From positions 33,788,342 through 33,852,341 of the forward strand of contig NW_022881614.1 of the NCBI RefSeq assembly GCF_003369915.1: 64,000 nt of DNA, read 5' to 3'. Below the pieces are notes generated by a model. The model was not told where the DNA came from and did not search any database. It saw nothing but the letters and a program-made list of their open reading frames with translations. Source of the DNA: Drosophila miranda. Its lineage: Eukaryota; Arthropoda; Insecta; Diptera; Drosophilidae. Within the stretch, counting starts at the first letter, position 1; each line of letters starts with the position of its first letter. Shown here in pieces: positions 1 through 10,844 of this stretch. The position numbers were made by a program, and so were the translations under genes.

Positions 1-2
1 CC

Positions 3-503
3 GGTCCCTCGGGAATTACTACTCGAAGTCTTGCCAAAGCTTTGGAGATCGTACAGACCCCGGCAAATGGACATTGTCAGCCAGAAACGGGAAAGATATC
101 CGAGGGAAATGGCAAGAATACCCAATTGAGCCAAATTCCAACTGTAGGTTCAGTCCCGGTAGAACGAACCACTAGGCCAACTCGTTCCAAAAGAACTCGA
201 GCACCAGCCAAAAAGCAGGTCCCGAAGTTCCCGCCAGGTCGATCTTCCGGTCCGGAAGTAGTGTGTTTGTCGGGATTGGATGCTAGCCGTAGTTCCAACC
301 AGACTGAAGCTCCGTCAGCTAATGTCGCCACTCACTCTAGCCCTTGGGAAGCACCCATGGCACGGACAGCCCCTCTAAGCCAGGGGTTGGACTTGGATGT
401 CCTCCAACAGATAATTGAGCGCACTGTGGCCAGAGCCATATCCACTTTGCATAATGTTGGCCGTCTTGGCCGTTCGCAGGCTAGTCATGCTGTTTATACA
501 TGA
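3..503 (+). pseudogene. Partial ORF entering from the left edge, unassigned (possible transposon gag-like fragment)
   Basis: The frame is open from the window edge to a TGA at 501-503, with no in-frame ATG until about 358, so the start lies outside or the piece is a fragment. The peptide is rich in Ser, Thr, Pro and Arg, with a basic stretch (TRPTRSKRTRAPAKK) and a short helical-looking C-terminal segment. I recognise no family. The DNA just downstream (about 560-817) is an inverted copy of a repeat found at 6166-6410, so a transposon origin is likely but not shown. Confidence 0.3.
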
Positions 504-559
504 AACTGGTGTTGGGATATTTGGCCTCGCATACCCTTCCTGCGGACTAGCTGGCGGCT

Positions 560-817
560 GAATCTGCAAAGTGGATTGGAGGCTTAATCCCTAAGGAGGA
601 AACAAAAATTTTATAGATATAGGTATATATAAACGGTGGAGTATAAATAGAAAAGATAGGAATATAATATAGGATATTCGAAATAAGTAAATTAGGTATG
701 TATAAAGGAAAAAAACTAAAATCAAAAAAATTTTCCAAAGCAGCGGGGGTCATACCAGCGATCAGCAATGGTGAGCCAAAACGAAATTTAATTAAACATT
801 ATAAATTTATTTATTTT
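560..817 (-). repeat. AT-rich repeat segment, inverted relative to 6166-6410
   Basis: The reverse complement aligns along its length with 6166-6410: the shared blocks include the GGCTCACCATTGCTGATCGC stretch and the block around AGGGATTAAGCCTCC. The same segment is interrupted by ISY-like elements here (at 818) and at 10845. It appears to belong to, or flank, repeat R. The pair forms a long-range inverted repeat around 818-6165. Confidence 0.6.
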
Positions 818-1928
818 TATACCCGATACTCAAAATGAGTATTGGGGTATATTAGATTTGTGGTAAAAGTGGATGTGTGTAACGTCCAGAAGGAATCATT
901 TCCGACCCCATAAAGTATATATATTCTTGATCAGCATCAATAGCCGAGTCGATTGAGCCCTGTCTGTCTGTCCGTCTGTCCGTCCGTCCGTCCGTTCGTC
1001 CGTCCGTCCCCTTCAGCGCCTAGTGCTCAAAGACTATAAGAGCTAGAGCAACGATGTTTTGGATCCAGACTTCTGTGATATGTCACTGCTACAAAAATAT
1101 TTCAAAACTTCGCCCCGCCCACTTCCGCCCCCACAAAGGACGAAAATCTGTGGCATCCACATTTTTAAAGATACGATAAAACCAAAAACGCAGAATCGGC
1201 GAGGATGCCCATATCTTCTACAGTGCAAGATCTGAACCAGATCGTATAATGATTATAGCCAGAATCAAGAAAACAATTTCATTCTTTCTCGCTCTGTCTC
1301 TCTCTAACACACAGGTTTCATGGTCGGTTTTGTCAATTGCAAAATATGAGTTCAAGGATCTCAGAACCTATAAGAGCCAGAGCAACCAAATTTGGCATCC
1401 ACACTCCTGTGATATCGGACCTTGACCGTTTCGTGTCCAAATTTCGCCACACCCCTTCCGCCCCCGCAAAGGACGAAAATCTGGGGCATCCACAAATCTC
1501 AGAGACTATAAAGGCTAGAGTAACCAAATTTGGTATCCGCACTTCTGTTAGATCTCACTATAAAACGTATATCTCAGAATTTCGCCCCACCCCCTTCCGC
1601 CCCACAAAAAACGAAAATCTGTTGCATCCACAATATTGCAGATTCGAGAAAACTAAAAACGCAGAATCATAGATAATGACCATATCTCTCAGATTGCTGA
1701 ATCTGGATCAGATCGGATCATTTTTGTAGCCATAAGCAAGAAATCAATTTTCAGTGGCTACGCAGCGCCCGACGTCACGCTCAGACTGATTTTCTGTCTC
1801 TCTCGCACGCACTCTTTGTCGTGTGGTTCAATATTAGCGGCGTCTGCCGGAGGAGAGCCATACTGACTAAGTATCGGGTATAACTGTAGAGTTGCGGTGT
1901 CCGCAGCAACTCACAACGTTCCCCCTCG
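818..1928 (+). mobile_element. ISY/ISX-like non-autonomous Helitron (DINE-1 type), near full length
   Basis: It starts TATACCCGATACTCAAAATG and carries a CTGT/CCGT microsatellite (about 960-1010). It ends with AGTATCGGGTATAAC, a hairpin-forming GTTGCGGTGTCCGCAGCAAC and then CCCCCTCG. It has no coding capacity. The architecture (matching terminal motif, internal tetranucleotide array, 3' hairpin) is that of DINE-1/Helentron-like elements, and from memory it matches the abundant ISY/ISX family of the obscura group. A pyrimidine tract at 1284-1305 reads as a GA-repeat on the other strand. Confidence 0.7.
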
Positions 1929-1935
1929 TTTTTGT

Positions 1936-2423
1936 TATACCCGATACTCAAAATGAGTATTGGGGTATATTAGATTTGTGGTAAAAGTGGATGTGTGTAA
2001 CATCCAGAAGGAATCGTTTCCGACCCCATAAAGTATATATATTCTTGATCAGCATCAATAGCCGAGTCGATTGAGCCCTGTCTGTCTGTCCGTCTGTCCG
2101 TCCGTCCGTCCGTCCGTCCCCTTCAGCGCCTAGTGCTCAAAGACTATAAGAGCTAGAGCAACGATGTTTTGGATCCAGACTTCTGTGATATGTCACTGCT
2201 ACAAAAATATTTCAAAACTTCGCCCCGCCCACTTCCGCCCACACAAAGGACGAAAATCTGTGGCATCCACATTTTTAAAGATACGATAAAACCAAAAACG
2301 CAGAATCGGCGAGGATGACCATATCTTCTACAGTGCAAAATCTGAACCAGATCGTATAATGATTATAGCCAGAATCAAGAAAACAATTTCATTCTTTCTC
2401 GCTCTGTCTCTCTCGGTTTTGTC
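1936..2423 (+). mobile_element. ISY/ISX-like Helitron, 3'-truncated second copy in tandem
   Basis: A second copy begins 7 bp after the first ends and follows it closely to about 2415. It has a small internal deletion, then breaks off into stmA sequence at 2419-2423 with TTGTC shared by both sides. The truncation therefore coincides with a rearrangement breakpoint. Confidence 0.7.
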
Positions 2424-2656
2424 GATGCGCGACGCGAGGAGGCCACCTACTTTCTTCCGCCGCTGCTGGAGTCCAAGAAGGTTGCAACGAAGAGCCTGAA
2501 TCTGTCGCTTCCACACCTGGCAATCGACAAGTTGGCGCTGGGCGAGTGTCTGCAAAATGCTGTGAACGCAAAGCGACAGCAAGGTGGCCCAACTGCAGGT
2601 CAGCAACGAGAAGCCCATCTACGAGACAAACTTTCCAGAATTATTCTATTACTAAT
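2419..2656 (+). pseudogene. stmA: stmA fragment: exon 7 piece fused to the last-exon tail
   Basis: This encodes the exon-7 stretch starting at VDARREEATYFLPPLLESKK and running to ECLQNA. It then jumps directly into last-exon sequence, removing the MDAQRLN-to-QITQ part and the intron and shifting the frame. Exactly the same deletion joint is present in the minus-strand copy at 23148-23583, so the two derive from one deleted ancestor. The 5' side is cut by the ISY-like element. Confidence 0.8.
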
Positions 2657-2897
2657 CTGTATTACTGAGAACCGCCTCCGGCAAAGCGAATGTTCTGTAC
2701 TCAATTTATGCATATGATGGTAGCTATGAAAGCGAATTGGTTTGGTGTCAGTAGATAAATTTAATTAAATTTCCCGTTGTTAAATGAAAACAATTCAATT
2801 GTCCCCCAAATATGTATAAAGTATGTCCTATGCATTAGTTGTTATACAAATACAATATATACCTATTGTATGTCGATAAAAATTGTCTGTTTAAAAA

Positions 2898-3305
2898 ATG
2901 GGAAGTTGTACAAAAAATTGTTGTGGCTTGTCCTCATCATCAAGTAAACCGAAAAATACGTGCTGCAAACAAATGCCTGCTGTGGAAGGGGCCGGACGCA
3001 ATCCTTTCGTCAGGTTCCTGCTGTACTTCAAGAGAAACAACAAGGAAAAACTCTGCAATATGCGGCCGACTCAGGTATTGCGGTTCGCCAGCAAGAAGTG
3101 GAATCAAATGAGCTGTGAGGAGAAGTCGCCCTTCGTCCAGGCAGCCCATAAATCAAAGTACAGGTTTTGGTCGCGGAACAATGAGGCCAATAGGATTATG
3201 GAGAAGTTTCGCCAAACCCTCGGACAAAAGACGTCTTCAAGGTGATGGTTGATCTCGACTCCTGGCGGCAAAACGTCCTGGATGACTTGCTTGGGGATGA
3301 TGAGT
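2898..3305 (+). pseudogene. MST-HMG-box (protamine-like) gene copy, C-terminal frameshift
   Basis: The start ATG (2898) and Cys-rich N-terminus (GSCTKNCCG) are present, followed by an HMG-like box (about residues 33-105; core RNPFVRFLL and MSCEEKSPFVQAAHKSKYRF). A 16-bp deletion at about 3220, between direct CAAAC repeats, shifts the frame. The protein then ends after 115 residues as LGQKTSSR instead of the normal tail of about 35 residues. The lost-frame tail is still readable to a TAG at about 3304. Copies at 15808 and 22620 carry the identical deletion. Confidence 0.75.
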
Positions 3306-3306
3306 A

Positions 3307-3852
3307 GCATACGAATTTGGAACTATTTTGCAATTAATCGAAGACTTTAATAAACGAAATCGAGATAATTGTTACTGTGCGAACATCGCGTACAAAGCGA
3401 ATACAAAATGTGTTAGGACAGTTAGATGCGCAAACATACTACATGACTATATAATCCGAATACGCCTCAATCTTAGTTACATTGCCGCGTTGCTGCCTAC
3501 TTACTCGTAGGCTTAACAAGTAGATCATTTTTGAGTGAGTTGGCTAATATCTGCATCAATTACAATATGCAACATCGATGTGCGACCGCACGAGCGATTC
3601 TCCAGTCTACTCTAAAGAGTAGAGTTCAATAGTTAATTATTACATTACATGTACATGTAGGTTCTAATGAAGTAAACGATATACAAAAATATATATCTGG
3701 GCGTGCCAGAACGATCTTCGGAGTGCCCGAACTTAATTTACAAACGTGTGGATCACGTCACGATTATCGTAATCGTAGGAGAAACTTGCAGATAACGAAT
3801 TTACAATTACATCTAAAACGAACCTCGACCAGTGCGAGTCCATGAACAGGAA
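3307..3852 (+). repeat. Inter-unit spacer of the stmA/HMG array (plus orientation)
   Basis: Non-coding spacer from the HMG stop to the chimeric stmA exon. It holds a polyadenylation signal (AATAAA at about 3349) and two perfect short hairpins: TCTACTCTAAAGAGTAGA at about 3604, and the ACGATTATCGTAATCGT palindrome at about 3760. Similar spacers follow every HMG copy. Confidence 0.7.
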
Positions 3853-5015
3853 ATGGTGGTAGTAGTGCTTATGGAGGTGATCTTGCTATTTGGTGGATGT
3901 GCGCGCTCAGCACGCTATGTCGCCGAACAGTGCATCAGCGTCGGTGGACACACCGATCTCTCGGTGCCAACTTATCCTTCGGTGACGGGGACGTGGGCGT
4001 TGACCCCTCCGAGTCGCCAATGTAGACCGCCGAATCATCAGCGCTGGCCGGAGTCAGCGGCCTCTCGCAAGTGGCTCCAATCTCCGAAATGGGTATGGAA
4101 AGCGCTCTCGGACCGCCTCGACGCACTGTCCGCGAGCTACAACACCGCCGCCCTGCTCATCGTGGAGATGTCCAGCAGCGAGACAGTGCAGGAGTTCCTG
4201 TTGTTCATCCTCGGGTGAGGCATTGGCGTCTCATCAGGAGCCATTAATATTTTTAATAAAACTCTCGTTCTACCATATTTAGCATTCAGGAGGTGGCCAA
4301 CACAGTGGAGACCTTGGGAGCCGTGCACAAGTGCAATTTGCACGCCATATCCATTGCATTGCTGGTGCTCATCTCGTGAGTTAGTGGCATCCAAGAAGGT
4401 CGCAACGAAGAGCCTGAATCTGTCGCTTCCACACCTGGCAATCGACAAGTTGGCGCTGGGCGAGTGTCTGCAAAATGCTGGTATGGATGCCCAACGTCTC
4501 AATACAGGGGCTCCCTATACGCTCCCTATACCAGACGGAAAATCCCGGCCATCGCCATCCTGGGTGGAGTCGGTGAGCTGCCACTTGACGCAGCGCAACA
4601 GCTCGCCGGATCTGACGGTCTACAATGGGGATGTGTGAACAGCTCGCCTGGCGTGTGCAAGAAGATACTGGCGCCCGAGTTCAATTTCGACGCGATGAAG
4701 CGGGCCCTGGCCGAGCCAACGAAGGCCGCCAAGCGGGAGCAGCGCGAGCGGCAAATGCAGATCGTACGCACCTTCCGCGAGGGCGAGTTCGATGATCTTG
4801 TGAGACGCACAGAACCGAAGGTAATTCCCATGTTAACTCTTTGGTTTCTTTTCCATTTCCAGCACGATCTCATCCAAAACCGCCTCAACGAGCTGTTCAA
4901 CTTGCTGGCTGTGGAGCGTCAGATAACGCAAAGCGATAGCAAGGTGGCCCAGCTGCAGGACAGCAACGAGAAGCCCATCTACGAGACAAACTTTCCAGAA
5001 TTATTATATTACTAA
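3853..5015 (+). pseudogene. stmA: Chimeric 3'-truncated stmA copy (short unit), disrupted
   Basis: The first part (3853-4090) is non-stmA DNA that opens with a hydrophobic stretch (MVVVVLMEVILLFGG) and joins stmA exon 6 at about 4108 (ALSDRLDALSASYNTAALLI). A donor at 4215 and acceptor before 4283 are kept. Exon 7 has lost about 85 bp (from INNLLEY to PPLLE) and has a 1-bp loss at about 4558 and a lost GACAGT at about 4635. The last intron is reduced to 42 bp and is open in frame with the last exon, which ends at 5015. The internal lesions make it a pseudogene. Confidence 0.75.
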
Positions 5016-5182
5016 TCTGTATTACTGTGAATCGCCTCCGGCAAAGCGAATGTTCTGTACTCAATTTATGCATATGATGGTAGCTATGAAAGCGAATTGG
5101 TTTGGTGTCAGTAGATAAATTTAATTAAATTTCCCATTGTTAAATGAAAACAATTCAATTGTCCCCCAAATATGTATGTAGT

Positions 5183-6165
5183 ACTGGTATGTTATAGTGC
5201 CCTGTAGGGAAAATTTAGATTTTTTTCTTAGCCCTCTTGGTGTTGGTTCTGTTTCGCCCATAGGGCCCTGGCCCCGAGCGGTAGCCACCCGGCTCTCCCA
5301 AAGTTCTGCCCCACCCACACCAAACTCCCACCCTTGACGGGAGTACTCTTCGGAGTCGACCTTGGTGTGGGGCCGAGATTTTTTTTCCCTTTTGGAGTCG
5401 TTGAAGCATCCACCTGCCCGGCGACATAACCTCCACCGGCCATAACCCTTCCGCCATATCTAACGTACGCGCATAGAGGGCATAGAGATCACCCCCCCCC
5501 CCCCCCCCCCCCCTATGCGCCGCTAACTCGCTGTCTGCGACGGCCTAGAAGACGCCGCCACGAATCCGGACCCAGATTTCGTAGCATAGTGTAGTTTTAA
5601 TTGTAATTTTTTTTTTGGTTCTTTCTGAGCACTTATATGACTATGTAACTTTCTTTAACTCTGCGTCACAGTCCTACCTCGATAGGCGGGAATGTGAAAG
5701 TTCCCAAAACGGAATTTATTTTTGCGGGTTGGAGACCGAAAAACTTAATCATAAAGTAACAGACTACAAAACAAAAAAAAAACCTTTTTCATACCCCCCC
5801 CTATTTACCAATCCCCCTCCGACCTGGGCACACATTAACATGGTTTCCACAGCTCCACAACGAAAGGCGCCTTTCAGCGAGGGACCACTGTATTAAAGCC
5901 GTAAGTGACCCAATTTCTATTTTCTCCTTTGCGCCTGTCTTCGTCAAAATCTAAAACGCATGCGCAGCGGCCAGCCGCTGCTGATAAGAGAGCGCAACGC
6001 TTGCGTTCCACACGCTCGAAGCTTTTCGGTCTCTTCGGTGCCAATTCTGCTAAGCTTGCCTTGCTCGCACTCCCTGCATTCTTTTAATGCATGGAAACGT
6101 AGCCAAGCCATACACTAACCAACATAGAAAAAAATCTCCTCAACCCAGAAAAAAACTAAAATAAA
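5183..6165 (+). repeat. Repeat R, copy 1 (unclassified; lacks its first ~200 bp)
   Basis: Collinear with 9795-10740 and inverted at 11971-12923. It joins stmA downstream DNA at about 5183 without the TGTAACGG start seen in the other copies. It contains a 22-C homopolymer (5492-5513) where the other copies have 8-10. No intact protein is evident; ORFs in it are short and differ between copies. The TGTAACGG start of the other copies suggests an LTR, but no internal region is recognisable. Confidence 0.5.
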
Positions 6166-6410
6166 TAAATTTATAATGTTTAATTAAATTTCGTTTTGGC
6201 TCACCATTGCTGATCGCTGGTATGACCCCCGCTGCTTTTGAAAATTTTTTTGATTTTTATTTTTTTCCCTTTATACATACCTAATTTACTTATTTCGAAT
6301 ATCCTATATTATATTCCTATCTTTTCTAGTTATACTCCACCGTTTTTATATACCTATATCTATAAATTTTTTTTCCTCCTTAGGGATTAAGCCTCCTATT
6401 TGTTTTTCAT
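6166..6410 (+). repeat. AT-rich repeat segment (R-associated)
   Basis: Counterpart of the inverted copy at 560-817. The first ~120 bp also recur at 10728-10844, where an ISY-like element interrupts them. Coding potential is nil. Confidence 0.6.
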
Positions 6411-7018
6411 TCCACTAATTTTTTTTTCTTGAGTTGCCTGCTGATTGTAGTTCAATACTTGTGTTATTTTTGGAAGTGAAACTTGGTTTGCTAGTTTTTG
6501 ATTGAAGCAACATGTCTATGATGAAGTACAACGAAATATATTGAATTTTATTAGCAATGAACATGGAGTAGACTTATAATTTCCTAGGGACAGGGTGACG
6601 TAATGGGGTAGGGTAACAATTTTAGGGATTTCCAGAACCTTCGCACCACTGGAAATCATGGAAGGGGGGGTATAGAATCGTGTGGGTCGACTTCCATCGC
6701 AAGACCTCACGCCCGCGAGAGTTTGGAACACGCCGACGAAAGCCCCTAGCACTTTCGGGTACGCCCTATGATTGTGCCATTTAATGTCCGTTATGCTCGG
6801 AATAGGCATAGTGTTGTTTTCGGAGTTCGCTCCCGGTAGAGTCACGGGATTCTAAAAAATTTAAAGTTTATGTAGTAGGAGTCAAGACGCGGTCAAACGA
6901 ACCCCCCCAAGTTACCGAATGAGCACGGAACCAAAGAATCCCCACCGGCCGTGACCTCGACATCCCCTCCAATCCATCCCCTACTCACGGATAGAAATAT
7001 ATCGTGGAAATGTTACAA
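6411..7018. other. Unassigned single-copy stretch
   Basis: I see no repeat partner within the window and no convincing gene. A minus-strand frame at 6516-6845 is open for about 109 codons but resembles no family I know. The right edge is sharp: array spacer begins at 7019. Confidence 0.4.
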
Positions 7019-7448
7019 GATGCGCACACATACTACATGACTATATAATCCAAATACGCCTCAATCTTAGTTACATTGCCGCGTTGCTGACTACTTACTC
7101 GTAGGCTTAACAAGTAGATCATCTTTTAGTGAGTTGGCTAATATCTGCATCAATTACAATATGCAACATCGATGTGCGACCGCACGAGCGATTCTCCAGT
7201 CTACTCCAAAGAGTAGAGTTCAATAGTTAATTATTACATTACATGTACATGTAGGTTCTAATGAAGTAAACGATATACAAAAATATATATCTGGGCGTGC
7301 CAGAACGATCTTCGGAGTGCCCGAACTTAATTTACAAACGTGTGGATCACGTCACACGATTATCGTAATCGTAGGAGAAACTTACAGATAACGAATTTAC
7401 AATTACATCTAAAACGAGACTCGACCAGTGCGAGTCGATGAACAGGAA
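7019..7448 (+). repeat. Inter-unit spacer, palindrome left arm
   Basis: Starts abruptly at GATGCGCAC inside the usual spacer. Its first ~60 bp carry variants (GCTGACTAC, CCAAATACG) shared with the spacer near 28715 rather than with the right arm, which suggests mosaic exchange among units. It ends at the ATG position of the chimeric exon. Confidence 0.6.
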
Positions 7449-8695
7449 ATGGTGGTAGTAGTGCTTATGGAGGTGATCTTGCTATTTGGTGGATGTGCGC
7501 GCTCAGCACGCTATGTCGTCGAACAGTGCATCAGCGTCGGTGGACACACCGATCTCTCGGTGCCAACTTATCCTTCGTCGCGGTGACGGGGACGTGGGCG
7601 TTGACCCCTCCGAGTCGCCAATGTAGACCGCCGAATCATCAGCACTGACCAGAGTCAGCGGCTTAAGCTGCAATCTCCGAAATGGGTATGGAAAGCGCTC
7701 TCGGACCGCCTTTACGCACTGTCCGCGAGCTACAACACCGCCGCCCTGCTCATCATGGAGATGTCCAGCAGCGAGACAGTGCAGGAGTTCCTGTTGTTCA
7801 TCCTCGGGTGAGGCATCGGCGTCTCATCAGGAGCCATTAATATTTTTAATAAAACTCTCGTTCTACCATATTTAGCATTCAGGAGGTGGCTAACACAGTG
7901 GAGACCTTGGGAGCCGTGCACAAGTGCAATTTGCACGCCATATCCATTGCATTGCTGGTGCTCATCTCGCGAGTTAGTGGCATCAACAATCTGCTGGAGT
8001 ATGCCCAGAAGATTGTCGATGCGCGACGCGAGGAGGCCACGTACTTTCTTCCGCCGCTGCTGGAGTTCAAGAAGGTCGCAACGAAGAGCCTGAATCTGTC
8101 GCTTCCACACCTGGCAATCGACAAGTTGGCGCTGGGCGAGTGTCTGCAAAATGCTGGTATGGATGCCCAACGTCTCAATACAGGGGCTCCCTATACGCTC
8201 AACCAGACGGAAAATCCCGGCCATCGCCATTCCTGGGTGGAGTCGGTGAGCTCCCACTTGACGCAGCGCAACAGCTCGGCGGATCTGACGGTCTACAATG
8301 GGGATGTGGACAGTGTGAACAGCTCGCCTGGCCAGTGCAAGAAGATACTGGCGCCCGAGTTCAATTTCGACGCGATGAAGCGGGCCCTGGCCGAGCCAAC
8401 GAAGGCCGCCAAGCGGGAGCAGCGCGAGCGGCAAATGCAGATCGTACGCACCTTCCGCGAGGGCGAGTTCGATGATCTTGTGAGACGCACAGAACCGAAG
8501 GTAATTCCCATGTTAACTCTTTGGTTTCTTTTCCATTTCCAGCACGATCTCATCCAAAACCGCCTCAACGAGCTGTTCAACTTTCTGGCTGTGGAGCGTC
8601 AGATAACGCAAAGCGATAGCAAGGTGGCCCAGCTGCAGGACAGCAACGAGAAGCCCATCTACGAGACAAACTTTCCAGAATTATTCTATTACTAA
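7449..8695 (+). pseudogene. stmA: Chimeric stmA short copy, palindrome left arm
   Basis: The chimeric first exon (7449 to about 7808) is frameshifted by a 5-bp insertion near 7578. Exon 7 (7876-8500) is intact. It is followed by a 42-bp remnant intron (8501-8542) with no stop and a length divisible by three. The last exon (8543-8695) ends at the normal stop of stmA. From 7876 onwards the frame is therefore open without splicing: about 270 residues of EFR3 C-terminus with a 14-residue intron-derived insert after RRTEPK. Conventional introns at this site in sister copies are 83 bp. Confidence 0.75.
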
Positions 8696-8937
8696 TCTGT
8701 ATTACTGTGAATCGCCTCCGGCAAAGCGAATGTTCTGTACTCAATTTATGCATATGATGGTAGCTATGAAAGCGAATTGGTTTGGTGTCAGTAGATAAAT
8801 TTAATTAAATTTCCCGTTGTTAAATGAAAACAATTCAATTGTCCCCCAAATATGTATGTAGTATGTCCTATGCATTAGTTGTTATACAAATACAATATAT
8901 ACCTATTGTATGTCGATAAAAATTGTCTATTTAAAAA

Positions 8938-9363
8938 ATAGGAAGTTGTACAAAAAATTGTTGTGGCTTGTCCTCATCATCAAGTAAACCGAAAAATACG
9001 TGCTGCAAACAAATGCCTGCTGTGGAAGGGGCCGGACGCAATCCTTTCGTCAGGTTCCTGCTGCACTTCAAGAGAAACAACAAGGAAAAACTCTGCAATA
9101 TGCGGCCGACTCAGCAGTGCTTCGCGGTTCGCCAGCAGTGGAAACAAATGAGCTGTGAGGAGAAGTCGCCCTACGTCCAGGCGGCCCATAAATCAAAGTA
9201 CAGGTTTTGGTCGCGGAACAAGGAGGCCAATAGGGTTATGGAGAAGTTTCGCCAAACTGTGGGATGTGCAAACCCTCGGACAAAAGACGTCTTCAAGGTG
9301 ATGGTTGATCTCGACTCCTGGCGGCAAAACGTCCTGGATGACTTGCTTGGGGATGATGAGTAG
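8938..9363 (+). pseudogene. MST-HMG-box gene copy without start codon, palindrome left arm
   Basis: The ATG of the intact copy reads ATA at 8938-8940; the next in-frame Met lies about 35 residues in, next to the box. The frame is otherwise open to the normal end (TAG at 9361-9363). Inside the HMG box a +4/-4 indel pair at about 9115-9140 replaces VLRFASKK with QCFAVRQQ and restores frame. It is identical in deduced protein to the right-arm copy at 13355. Protein expression is doubtful unless another start is used. Confidence 0.75.
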
Positions 9364-9580
9364 CATACGAATTTGGAACTATTTTGCAATTAATCGAAGA
9401 CTTTAATAAACGAAATCGAGATAATTGTTACTGTGCGTACATCGCATACAAAGCGAATACAAATTGTGTTAGGACAGTTAGATGCGCAAACATTCTACAT
9501 GACTATATAATCCGAATACGCCTCAATCTTAGTTACCGCGTTGCCGCGTTGCTGCCTACTTACTCGTAGGCTTAACAAGT

Positions 9581-10724
9581 TGTAACGGTTGCGGTTGGAC
9601 GAAAAGAAATAAAACGGAACGGGGAAAATCCCACACGGTGGGCGCGCCGCAAAAATCGGGCGAAAATTAATAACCGTGCGCCGAGAAAACTGGCAAGAAA
9701 CTACCCTGGCGAAAAGTGCATATTTGCCTCGCCTGGCAGCTCTGCCAGGAGAACCCAACGCTCGTGTCTCCGTGGAAAAGTCCGAAAAACCGGTATGTTA
9801 AAGTGCCCTGTAGGGAAAATTTAGATTTTTTTTCTTAGCCCTCGTGGTTTTGGTTCTGTTTCGCACATAGGGCCCTGGCCCCGAGCGGTAGCCACCCGGC
9901 TCTCCCAAAGTTCTGCCCCACCAACACCAAACTCCCACCCTTGACGGGAGTACTCTTCGGAGTCGACCTTGGTGTGGGGCCGAGATTTTTTTTTCCTTTT
10001 GGAGTCGTTGAAGCATCCACCTGCCCGGCGACATAACCTCCACCGGCCATAACCCTTGCGCCATATCTAACGTACGCGCAGAGAGGGCATAGGGGGCATA
10101 GAGATCACCCCCCCCTATGCGCCGCTAACTCGCTGTCTGAGACGGCCTAGAAGACGCCGCCAGACCAGACCCAGATTTCGTAGCATAGTGTAGTTTTAAT
10201 TGTATTTTTTTTTGGTTCCTTCTGAGCACTTATATGACTATGTAACTTTCCTTAACTCTGCGTCACAGTCCTACCTCGATAGGCGGGAATGTGAAAGTTC
10301 CCAAAACGGAATTTATTTTTGCGGGTTGGAGACCGAAAAACTTAATCATAAAGTAACAGACTACAAAAAAAAAACCTTTTTCATACCCCCTATTTACCAA
10401 TCCCCCTCCGACCTGGGCACACATTAACATGGTTTCCACAGCTCCACAACGAAAGGCGCCTTTCAGCGAGGGATCACTGTATTAAAGCCGTAAGTGACCC
10501 AATTTCAATTTTCTCCTTTGCGCCTGTCTTCGTCAAAATCTAAAACGCATGCGCAGCGGCCAGCCGCTGCTGATAAGAGAGCGCAACGCTTGCGTTCCAC
10601 ACGCTCGAAGCTTTTCGGTCTCTTCGGTGCCAATTCTGCTAAGCTTGCCTTGCTCGCATTCCCTGCATTCTTTTAATGCATGGAAACGTAGCCAAGCCAT
10701 ACACTAACCAACATAGAAAAAAAA
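9581..10724 (+). repeat. Repeat R, copy 2 (possible solo LTR)
   Basis: Begins TGTAACGGTTGCGGTTGG directly after spacer sequence CTTAACAAGT, where other spacers continue AGATCAT. The TG start, ~1.1-kb length and lack of coding sequence would fit an LTR ending near AACCAACA (about 10712), but I could not confirm a target duplication or internal domain. It contains CCCCCCCC at about 10107. Confidence 0.5.
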
Positions 10725-10844
10725 TCTCCTCAACCCAGAAAAAAAAATAAATAAATTTATAATGTTTAATTAAATTTCGTTTTGGCTCACCATTGCTGAT
10801 CGCTGGTATGACCCCCGCTGCTTTTGAAAATTTTTTTTGATTTT

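Larger units (their letters stand above)
7019..10724 (+). repeat. Left arm of a large palindrome
   Basis: This arm (spacer, chimeric stmA, HMG gene, spacer, repeat R) is repeated in reverse complement at 11971-15628. The centre, 10725-11970, is R-associated AT-rich DNA plus an ISY-like element. The HMG proteins encoded by the two arms are identical, and private variants (for example the altered HMG-core residues and a 42-bp intron) are shared by both arms. The right arm has lost about 85 bp near 15170. Confidence 0.85.

Noticed and set aside
960..1010. CTGT/CCGT array considered as a CRISPR-like or satellite repeat
   Set aside because: It is the internal microsatellite of the ISY-like Helitron and recurs at the same place in each copy.
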